Shown one piece after another: positions 1-6,617 of a stretch of DNA of 64,000 bases. The notes beneath the pieces were generated by a model. That model searched no databases. It was not told the DNA's origin and worked only from the letters and a program-made list of their open reading frames with translations. The stretch is taken from positions 1-64,000 of the forward strand of contig CANBBP010000004.1 in assembly GCA_947366895.1 (NCBI GenBank), given 5' to 3'. The number at the start of each line of letters is the position of its first letter. Position 1 is the first letter of the stretch. This DNA comes from an uncultured Clostridia bacterium. Lineage in GTDB: Bacteria > Bacillota > Clostridia > Christensenellales > UBA1242. Position numbers and translations under genes: made by a program.

Positions 1-77
1 GCATTTTGTTTTTTAGTTTCCTCATTCACATTAATATTATTATTTTGTGGATTGGGATTAAAATCATCGTTTTTCAT
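1..77 (-). CDS. N-terminal fragment of an unidentified protein, cut by window edge
   Basis: An ATG at 77-75 read on the minus strand is preceded by a good ribosome binding site (AAGGAGAA, about 5 bases away). The frame stays open to base 1. The visible 25 residues begin MKNDDFNPNPQNNN and are rich in Asn and charged residues, so this looks like a disordered N-terminus. It lies 106 bases downstream of the germination gene at 184-1434 and could be the next gene of that transcription unit. Nothing in the fragment identifies the product. Confidence 0.55.
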   Translation of the reverse strand, partial: MKNDDFNPNPQNNNINVNEETKKQN

Positions 78-183
78 TTGTTCTCCTTAAAGTTAGTTTT
101 AATTAGGTTAATTATATCTCATATTCTTTTACAAGTAAAGTTAATACATAGTAAAAATATTTTTTATTATATTTTATTTACTT

Positions 184-1434
184 TTATGAACCTTGAATAA
201 ACTCAAAATCGTATTCAAAAACAACATCTTTTATAAAATCTTCCTTGCTATGAGTTTTTAAATATTCTTTAAGTTCTTTTGTTTTAAATTTATAAAATAG
301 TTCATAACAATTAATAACATCATAATTATACTCTTTAAAATGTTCTTCTGCCTTTTTAACTTTTTGTATAGCATAATCTTTAACATATTTTGTAAAGTCA
401 TCATCAAATCTATTTTGTGATACTTCATAATCTTCTTTAGTCAAATTTTCAGCTATTAGTTGGCTAGCTCTAACATAGTTTTGAGTTATTAGTTTAAAGT
501 GAGGAACACCATTTTCAAAATAAACTTTCTTTTTTACTCTTCTTTTAAAAATGTCTATCATGGTATCTACATTACCGGCTCTCTCATCTTTAAAACCTTT
601 AACCTCAAATTGTATTCTTTCTATGTCTCCATTAAACCAAACAAGGTTATTACTCTCTTCTTCTGATAGGGCAATTAATATTTTGCTATCTTTAAGAATC
701 ATCATTCTTTCTTCATTTACTATTTCTTTTTGAGCCCCACCTGATGAAGATGAACTTCCACCGCTTTCACTACCTGAACTACTGCCACCTGATGAGCCAC
801 CCGAGCCTCCTGAACTTCCGCCTTCACTAGAAGAACTAGGAGGTTCTTTTGTGTCTACAATATATACGCACATACAATTAACAGGTCCTAGATATGTTTT
901 ATAAAAATCACCAATAGTTGTTAAATCGTTATATGCTTTAAGTTCGCTACTATTACCGCTATTACTTAGGAAAGTATATAAATCACTATCTATACCTGTT
1001 GCAGTAGAAAGTAAATCTTTTGCACTTTCTTTAGTGCTTATTAAAACTATATTATTAGTATTAGTTTTTCTTCTTAATAAATAATCAAGTATTTTAGTAA
1101 GGTTCTCTTTGCCTGCTTCATCATTAAAAGCTAAAAATCTACAATGAGCAAAGCCAAAAGTTTTGCCTATTTCTAAATTTAGTTTTTCAAATACTTCACC
1201 AACACTTTTACCTTTACCGCTAGAAACTTTTAAATTTTCTTGCCCGCCTGAAGCTTGAGGCACTATGTATTGAACGGTAATTTCATATTCATCATCTTTT
1301 TTATCAACACCAACTGCTGTTATAATACTTTCTGTTCTACCCTGTTCAGGCAAACTTATTGTTGTTGGACACATAGCAATAATAAGTAATAAAAGCAGTA
1401 TTAACAGTTTGTTTCTCCACAAATACTTTAACAT
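184..1434 (-). CDS. Ger(x)C-type spore germination protein (GerAC/GerKC-like subunit C)
   Basis: C subunit of a GerA-type germinant receptor, the membrane complex that senses nutrients in the spore. The 416-residue protein has a hydrophobic N-terminus (about 8-25). Next comes the family start region with LPEQGRTESI and VGVDKKDDEYEITVQY, where Ger(x)C proteins carry their first beta domain. A pure Ser/Gly linker (198-234) separates this from the C-terminal domain. C subunits are normally lipoproteins; the only candidate Cys is Cys22 in IIAMC, a poor lipobox because Met precedes the Cys, so anchoring may be by an uncleaved helix. The ATG overlaps the stop of the upstream permease gene (TAA at 1430-1428), and AAAGGAG precedes it. 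Third gene of the A-B-C operon. Family assignment is firm; the germinant cannot be read from sequence. Confidence 0.88.
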   Translation of the reverse strand: MLKYLWRNKLLILLLLLIIAMCPTTISLPEQGRTESIITAVGVDKKDDEYEITVQYIVPQASGGQENLKVSSGKGKSVGEVFEKLNLEIGKTFGFAHCRFLAFNDEAGKENLTKILDYLLRRKTNTNNIVLISTKESAKDLLSTATGIDSDLYTFLSNSGNSSELKAYNDLTTIGDFYKTYLGPVNCMCVYIVDTKEPPSSSSEGGSSGGSGGSSGGSSSGSESGGSSSSSGGAQKEIVNEERMMILKDSKILIALSEEESNNLVWFNGDIERIQFEVKGFKDERAGNVDTMIDIFKRRVKKKVYFENGVPHFKLITQNYVRASQLIAENLTKEDYEVSQNRFDDDFTKYVKDYAIQKVKKAEEHFKEYNYDVINCYELFYKFKTKELKEYLKTHSKEDFIKDVVFEYDFEFIQGS

Positions 1435-2705
1435 TTCTGCTCCTTTTTCTTACTTGTTATACAAAACTTTATTTTTGAATTTACCTTTGATTTAATATTA
1501 ACTAATTGTTTTATGCTATCAGATTGCTTAATTTTAGGTTGCAGTTTGCCCTTATAAATTTCACCTTTATTTTTAGATTTATCTCCTAGTGGGTCGCTAC
1601 TAAAATTGCCTGTTTCATTTTTTGCGTTTTTATCTGATTTATTAAAAAATGAAAACAATAAAAATAATATAGGAAATGCATACTGCATTGCAATACTAAA
1701 GTACGAAACATACTGCTTAATAATTTCAACTGTATGGATAATATCAAAATGAGAAAATAGGTTTGCCCCTAAAATAATTGCAAGTAGAATACAAACTATA
1801 ATTTGTTGATTAAATTTAGGTAAAACTTGTCTAATGCAATAAAAAGCTCCTAAAACATTAAGAGTAAAATATAAAAATAAACCTATATCCCAGATCAGAA
1901 TAATAATCCAATCAAAACCTCCTATATCCGAAGATGAGGGTAATATTTGCATTATATCAGATATAGAGTTAGTATGACATACTGTGCTATATGAAAAAAC
2001 TGAAAAAACAATCATCATAAATACAGTCATCATAACTATACCTACTAAAGTTGAAATAACAATTTTAAGATTAAACTTTTTATCAGGCTTAATATTGCCT
2101 AAAAATACTATAAAAATTAAATAATCCCCAAACCAAAAAGAAAATCTATAAATAGTTGAAAAATTTGTAAAAAAACCATTTTCACATATTGGCAACAACT
2201 CAGTAAAATCTGCCCTAAAAAGGCCTATAAAAAACGACAATAAAAAGCCCATTAATACAACAGGAAACATTATTTCTATAAGTCTTGCAAAAGCATTAAC
2301 CCCAAAAGTAGACATGTAAAAAACAACTATCAATAAAGGAATACTAAAGGTATACCATTGTATTGATGTATGTAAATTTTCGTTAAGATATATATAGTTA
2401 GACTGAAACACTGCCCAACACTTTGTTAAAAAGAATAAACAAAATAAGGTCATTATTATTTTTGCAATTACTTTACCAAAAAATTTTTGCATTATCTCAT
2501 AAAAAGATAATTCAGGAAATTTTTTTGATAAAAGTAAAAAAACAAGAAGAACTAAAAAATCCAATAAAAGCATTATAAAGAAAAATAAATAACTATCTCT
2601 ACTTATTTCTTTAACAAGTAAAGACGGTAAAAATAATACTTTTAATGAACATAAACTTATTAATAATATAAAAATTAATTGCCTAGTTGTTATCAGTTTT
2701 TTCAT
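1428..2705 (-). CDS. GerAB/GerKB-family germination permease-like subunit B
   Basis: B subunit of the germinant receptor, an APC-superfamily membrane protein thought to bind the germinant. About ten hydrophobic helices cover residues 8-350. A 71-residue Lys/Ser/Asn-rich tail follows (about 355-425), longer than usual for the family. The tail holds KQSDSI (393-398), which recurs in the tail of the A subunit. The frame opens at a GTG (2717), but I chose the ATG at 2705: the sequence AAAGGTGAG is an ideal ribosome binding site 7 bases before it and would overlap the GTG. The gene sits between the A subunit (89 bases upstream) and the C subunit, whose start overlaps this stop. Confidence 0.88.
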   Translation of the reverse strand: MKKLITTRQLIFILLISLCSLKVLFLPSLLVKEISRDSYLFFFIMLLLDFLVLLVFLLLSKKFPELSFYEIMQKFFGKVIAKIIMTLFCLFFLTKCWAVFQSNYIYLNENLHTSIQWYTFSIPLLIVVFYMSTFGVNAFARLIEIMFPVVLMGFLLSFFIGLFRADFTELLPICENGFFTNFSTIYRFSFWFGDYLIFIVFLGNIKPDKKFNLKIVISTLVGIVMMTVFMMIVFSVFSYSTVCHTNSISDIMQILPSSSDIGGFDWIIILIWDIGLFLYFTLNVLGAFYCIRQVLPKFNQQIIVCILLAIILGANLFSHFDIIHTVEIIKQYVSYFSIAMQYAFPILFLLFSFFNKSDKNAKNETGNFSSDPLGDKSKNKGEIYKGKLQPKIKQSDSIKQLVNIKSKVNSKIKFCITSKKKEQKC

Positions 2706-2794
2706 TCTACTACTCACCTTTAATTATTTTTCTTTACCTCTTTTGTTCTTTATAATTTCGTTTATAAAAATAATCTTAAAAATTAAAATTATAA

Positions 2795-4432
2795 TTAAAT
2801 TTCAAAATTATCTTTTCTATCTTCATTTTCAGGATTGTTTTGTTTATTTTGTTCTTTTAATTTTTTATCTTTAGAAATACTTTTTTCTTTAGCAGGTTTC
2901 AACTTGTTTTGTATACTATCAGATTGTTTTAATACTTTTTTATTAGTTTTATTTTCATTATCTTTATTATCTTTTTTGTCTTTTTTGTCTTTATAAAGCA
3001 TATCATTATTCATTCTAACTTCCTGCATATTAGGTATGCTTTCAGGTCGGGTAGTCATTTGTGTTAAATTTTCTTTAAATATAAAGTCTTTTTGGTCATT
3101 TGAAATATAAGGAGCAAGAGGTGCCAGATAAGGAGTATTAAAACTATCAAAGTTGGCTAAATAACCAAACAAGAACATACTGGCTAAAATTAATCCATGA
3201 AGGCCTAGCACCCCACCTACTAATGCAAATATAAATCTTAATAACGAAACCTGTGAACTTTGATTTGGTAAAATATAAATTGTAATTCCAGACATTGCAA
3301 CAATCATAACACCAGGGTGACTTACAAGACCAGCCTGAACAGCAGTATCACCCAAAATCAAAGCTCCTACAATAGATACAGCAATACCTAAATATTTAGG
3401 CATTCTAAGACTAGCTTCAAATAAAACATCAAACAAGACTATAATAAACAGGATTTCCAAAAACGGATTGAATGGTAAATTTTGAGTTGAATTAACTACC
3501 GTAACAAGAAATTTTAATGGCAATACCTTGTAATGGTAAAGCCTAAGAGCTATATACATACCAGGTAAATAAACCGACATAATAAGAGCAATAATTCTTA
3601 ATATTCTTAATGTAGAAGCCTTATGAGGTTCACTATAATAATCATTACTGCTTTGAAAATCTTCAAATGCTATTAAAGGTACGGTTAAAACAATAGGAGA
3701 ACCATCAACTATAATAGCAATACGACCCTCCAAAATTTTACTACATGCTATGTCGGGTTTTTCGCAACTACCAACTTGTCTAAAAATTGAATTAGGTTTA
3801 TTTTCTAGAAAAGTACCTATGTAATAACTATCTAAAACTCCATCAATATCTATTTTATTAATTTTATCTTTAACTTCTTGAACAATCTTTTTATCTGCTA
3901 TGTCATCTAGATATAAAAGTTTAACACTAGTTTGAGTGCGTTTACCTACTGTTAAATCTTCAATTTTTAAATGTTTACATACCAGCCTTTTACGAATAAG
4001 CGAAACATTTATTTTAATATTTTCTACAAATCCTTCTCTTGGTCCATTAATAACAGCCGATGTAGGCGGTTCTTGAACAGTTCTTCCATCATAATGAATT
4101 ACATTAAAACCTAAAGCTCTTTCATCTCCATCAATAAAAAGTAATGCATATCCTCTTAGTAAATTATTTTGAATATCTTTAGGCTCAATTATTTCAGCAT
4201 TACTAAAATTTACAATACCTGTCTTAATGTCTTCAAGTGAACAATTTTTAAAAGACTTAAATTTATATAGAGGTGCAAGAATATTTAAATTTAATTCTTG
4301 TTGCTCTACAATTCCATCAATAAAAATAACAAAAACATCATTTTTGCCATTTGAGATTTTTTTGATAATTATATCGCTACTATTATGTAACTCTTCTTTT
4401 AAGTTTTTTACTCTTGTTTCTAGATTTTCCAT
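2795..4432 (-). CDS. GerAA/GerKA-family spore germination protein, subunit A
   Basis: A subunit of the germinant receptor. The 545-residue protein has the family layout: a large soluble N-terminal domain (1-275) with the signature PPTSAVINGPREGF, then a membrane domain with about five helices (280-460). The last 80 residues are a Lys/Asp/Asn-rich tail with the motif KQSDSI (502-507), shared with the tail of subunit B. The start has no Shine-Dalgarno. Instead CATACTA, a good sigma-G -10 box, lies five bases before the ATG, with GTATA 17 bases further up. Sigma-G control in the forespore is the known mode for gerA operons, so the promoter makes sense, but the transcript would be leaderless. First gene of the operon. 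Confidence 0.93.
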   Translation of the reverse strand: MENLETRVKNLKEELHNSSDIIIKKISNGKNDVFVIFIDGIVEQQELNLNILAPLYKFKSFKNCSLEDIKTGIVNFSNAEIIEPKDIQNNLLRGYALLFIDGDERALGFNVIHYDGRTVQEPPTSAVINGPREGFVENIKINVSLIRKRLVCKHLKIEDLTVGKRTQTSVKLLYLDDIADKKIVQEVKDKINKIDIDGVLDSYYIGTFLENKPNSIFRQVGSCEKPDIACSKILEGRIAIIVDGSPIVLTVPLIAFEDFQSSNDYYSEPHKASTLRILRIIALIMSVYLPGMYIALRLYHYKVLPLKFLVTVVNSTQNLPFNPFLEILFIIVLFDVLFEASLRMPKYLGIAVSIVGALILGDTAVQAGLVSHPGVMIVAMSGITIYILPNQSSQVSLLRFIFALVGGVLGLHGLILASMFLFGYLANFDSFNTPYLAPLAPYISNDQKDFIFKENLTQMTTRPESIPNMQEVRMNNDMLYKDKKDKKDNKDNENKTNKKVLKQSDSIQNKLKPAKEKSISKDKKLKEQNKQNNPENEDRKDNFEI

Positions 4433-4435
4433 ATT

Positions 4436-4464
4436 GCTAGTATGAGAATAAAGTTAATAGATAT
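4436..4464 (-). promoter_or_regulatory. candidate sigma-G promoter for the germination operon
   Basis: On the minus strand GTATA, then 17 bases, then CATACTA (4442-4436). This fits the forespore sigma-G pattern (GNATR, about 18 bases, CATNNTA). The -10 box ends only five bases before the ATG at 4432, which predicts a start of transcription at or next to the start codon. Confidence 0.45.
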
Positions 4465-4665
4465 ACTACCAAAAACAATAAATTTTTTATTTCAAATAAT
4501 ATAAACAAATTTATCTTCAAATCATAAATATATAAAGATATAGTTATTCTAAAAAAGTTACAAACATATATAAAAAAAATAATTTAAAAATATTTGTCAT
4601 AATTATATAATTAAAATCATATATATATTAATGAACAATCAAAAATAAATATTTTAATAATTGTA

Positions 4666-4694
4666 TTGACACTTTTAAAATTATTATGTATATT
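4666..4694 (+). promoter_or_regulatory. sigma-A promoter, TTGACA-N17-TATATT
   Basis: Perfect -35 (4666-4671), 17-base spacer and a near-consensus -10 (4689-4694). It faces the plus strand, away from the minus-strand germination and tilS genes, and no ORF follows. The predicted start is near 4701. Confidence 0.5.
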
Positions 4695-4700
4695 TATTGA

Positions 4701-4796
4701 TGTTTTTGTAGAAAGTAAAAAAAAATTTTACAAATTAAAAAATAATAACTTTTTGTATAAAATAAGAGAAATATGTTACATATCTCTCATTTTTTT
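4701..4796 (+). ncRNA. candidate small RNA of about 95 nt
   Basis: This lies between the sigma-A promoter at 4666-4694 and a terminator-like hairpin at 4766-4796 (10-base arms, nine paired, UUA loop, then seven T). A small internal hairpin has arms GTAAAA and TTTTAC (4715-4731). No start codon with a ribosome binding site leads to a sensible ORF. No known RNA family is recognised, and the evidence is positional only. Confidence 0.3.
4766..4796 (+). terminator. rho-independent terminator of the candidate small RNA
   Basis: Arms GAGAAATATG (4766-4775) and CATATCTCTC (4779-4788) with one mismatch, a three-base loop, then T-rich sequence to 4796. The minus strand has no T tract after it, so it points to plus-strand transcription. 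Confidence 0.45.
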
Positions 4797-4806
4797 GATT
4801 TGTTAT

Positions 4807-4836
4807 TGTGGATATGTGGACAACTTTTGTGCATAA
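4807..4836 (-). other. three tandem DnaA-box-like 9-mers
   Basis: TGTGGATAT (4807-4815), TGTGGACAA (4815-4823) and TGTGCATAA (4828-4836) each match TGTGGATAA, the complement of the DnaA box TTATCCACA, at eight of nine positions and in the same orientation. The surrounding DNA is extremely AT-rich. There is no dnaA, dnaN or strand switch nearby, so this may be a DnaA-binding site other than the origin, or chance. Confidence 0.3.
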
Positions 4837-4986
4837 ATGGGTATTTATTCATTATTTTGATTAAAAATTCATAAATTTTGTAAAAATTTGAATCCAATTT
4901 GTTTTATTTAGTTAAATCATTTGTAGATAACTATAAAGTAAATTTAGTTGACAAAATTAAATTTATTTAAAATAAAGCTTACAAAC

Positions 4987-5026
4987 AAAAAAAGATTAAT
5001 CTAGGCAATCAGATTAATCTTTTTTT
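4987..5026 (-). terminator. terminator after tilS
   Basis: A perfect inverted repeat with arms containing AGATTAATCT (4993-5002 and its complement from 5011) is flanked by A and T runs on both sides. It lies 37 bases beyond the tilS stop. Confidence 0.8.
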
Positions 5027-5062
5027 AAAATTATAAATAAAAAATTAAAAAATATTTTAATA

Positions 5063-6412
5063 CTATTTTTTTTGAGGCAATTCATTTTTTGTTACAACAT
5101 AAGCCCAAACTGTGTCTTTTGTAATCTTAACTTTATCACTTATCTCTATTCCTGCAACACAATAAATTTCATCATCTACCGCAAGCACAGGGATTAAATC
5201 TCTTACTCTATTAGGTATCTTCTTATCTATAAAGAAACTTCTAAGAGGTTTTGTACCTCCACCAAATTTGGTAAATTTATCACCATTTTTTCTAGTTCTC
5301 CAAACAGCATTTTTAGGAACCTTGTTTAAATCCATTAATAAGGCATTTTCCTTTAAACTTAAATCTTTAGTTCTTTTAACCTTTATTTCAACTATGTTTG
5401 CAAAATTCAAACTACCAGACTTAAAAGGATATATTTGAGCAATAACTTCTTTTTCATTTCTAAATAAAGTAATATAATCATACTCTTTTTGAACAATTAT
5501 TCCATTAGGTAAATTAATTTTCTTACCATTATCATTTAAAGCTAAATCTTTTACTAATTCAATATGTTTTCTTTCAATATTTTTAGCGGTATTTAAATCA
5601 TCTAAACTTTCAAATACAATTCTATTAATTACACTAGGATGATAATGAAAATAAACTAGAGGAATTTTAACAAAATTCTTTTCTCTGATTGTTCCACCAT
5701 GACCTACATAACTTAAAATAAAATCATTATCTTCTCTACAGGAATCAGCGAAATTAATTAAATTTTGTTCTACACCTTCCCACCTTTGTTTTATTTGAGG
5801 CATAATAACATTTCTTAAAAAGTTTCTATTGTATTTTGTCTCTACATTAGTTTCATCCTCTACATATTCAATATAATTCATAGAAGCATATCTTACAATG
5901 TCATCTTTACTAGTATTTAAAAAGGGTCTAATATATTTATCATCACGCATAGCTTCCATACCACAAGCACCATTTAAACCTGCACCTCTAAGAAGATGCA
6001 TTAAAATAGTTTCAGCTTGGTCAGAAATATGATGAGCAATGGCTATTTTATCTATAGCATTCTCTTTAAGAAGTCTTTCAAACACTCCGTATCTAGCTTC
6101 ACGGGCGGCTTGTTCTATACCAATTCTGCGTTCAGTGGCTATTTTCCCAGCATCAACTGAATATTTATGACAATATACACCATTTTCCTTACACCAGTTT
6201 TTTACAAACATGGCATCCCCCAATGAACTTTCTCCCCTCAACATATGGTCAATGGTAATAGCCACAACGTTACAATCTAAAGTTTCTTTGTTTGAATGCA
6301 AAAAGTGAAGTAAACTCATTGAGTCTACTCCTCCACTAACCGCTACACCAATTGTTTCACCAGGCTGTATCAATTTATTAAGTTTTATAAATTCAATAAC
6401 TTTCTTTTCCAT
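5063..6412 (-). CDS. tilS: tRNA(Ile)-lysidine synthase TilS
   Basis: Converts C34 of the CAU-anticodon tRNA-Ile to lysidine using ATP and lysine, so that it reads AUA codons. The 449-residue protein has the N-terminal ATP-pyrophosphatase loop SGGVDS (26-31), the family segments AREARY and HHISDQAET with LLRGAGLNG, and a C-terminal TilS domain ending near KITKDTVWAYV. The length is typical. As in Bacillus subtilis, tilS lies downstream of spoIIE on the same strand; hpt and ftsH do not follow here. The start has no Shine-Dalgarno. A promoter (TTGAAA-N17-TATAAT, 6449-6421) ends nine bases before the ATG, so the mRNA is probably leaderless or nearly so. Confidence 0.97.
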   Translation of the reverse strand: MEKKVIEFIKLNKLIQPGETIGVAVSGGVDSMSLLHFLHSNKETLDCNVVAITIDHMLRGESSLGDAMFVKNWCKENGVYCHKYSVDAGKIATERRIGIEQAAREARYGVFERLLKENAIDKIAIAHHISDQAETILMHLLRGAGLNGACGMEAMRDDKYIRPFLNTSKDDIVRYASMNYIEYVEDETNVETKYNRNFLRNVIMPQIKQRWEGVEQNLINFADSCREDNDFILSYVGHGGTIREKNFVKIPLVYFHYHPSVINRIVFESLDDLNTAKNIERKHIELVKDLALNDNGKKINLPNGIIVQKEYDYITLFRNEKEVIAQIYPFKSGSLNFANIVEIKVKRTKDLSLKENALLMDLNKVPKNAVWRTRKNGDKFTKFGGGTKPLRSFFIDKKIPNRVRDLIPVLAVDDEIYCVAGIEISDKVKITKDTVWAYVVTKNELPQKK

Positions 6413-6420
6413 ACAAATTA

Positions 6421-6449
6421 ATTATAAACTAAATCTACTACAATTTCAA
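6421..6449 (-). promoter_or_regulatory. sigma-A promoter of tilS
   Basis: On the minus strand TTGAAA (6449-6444), 17 bases, TATAAT (6426-6421). The expected transcription start is within one or two bases of the ATG at 6412. Confidence 0.5.
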
Positions 6450-6523
6450 CACTTTATTTTTTTATGTGAATTTTGCACATTTCTTATACCATTATTTGTA
6501 TGAAATTTTATCTACTTTATTAC

Positions 6524-6558
6524 AAAAAAAGTAAAACAAACAAGTTTTACTTTTTTTT
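6524..6558 (-). terminator. terminator after spoIIE
   Basis: Arms GTAAAAC and GTTTTAC with flanking A and T runs that extend the stem, separated by a six-base loop. It lies about 60 bases past the spoIIE stop and upstream of the tilS promoter, so the two genes are separate transcription units. Confidence 0.7.
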
Positions 6559-6617
6559 AATTATATTTTTAAAAGGTCAAATTTAAATATTTAAACCAAA
6601 AGATAAGAAAAACCAAC

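Larger units (their letters stand above)
4433..5062. other. 630-base gap between germination operon and tilS
   Basis: No convincing protein gene. From left to right it holds the sigma-G-like promoter (4436-4464), a plus-strand sigma-A promoter (4666-4694) followed by a terminator hairpin (4766-4796), three DnaA-box-like 9-mers (4807-4836) and the tilS terminator (4987-5026). The rest is A/T-rich with no evident structure. Confidence 0.7.

Noticed and set aside
6..200. Plus-strand ORF at the left edge
   Set aside because: It has no RBS and overlaps the minus-strand gene with a good RBS at 77; its composition is simply AT-rich translation.
4807..4836. Chromosomal replication origin
   Set aside because: There is no dnaA, dnaN or rpmH nearby, no strand switch, and only three imperfect boxes.
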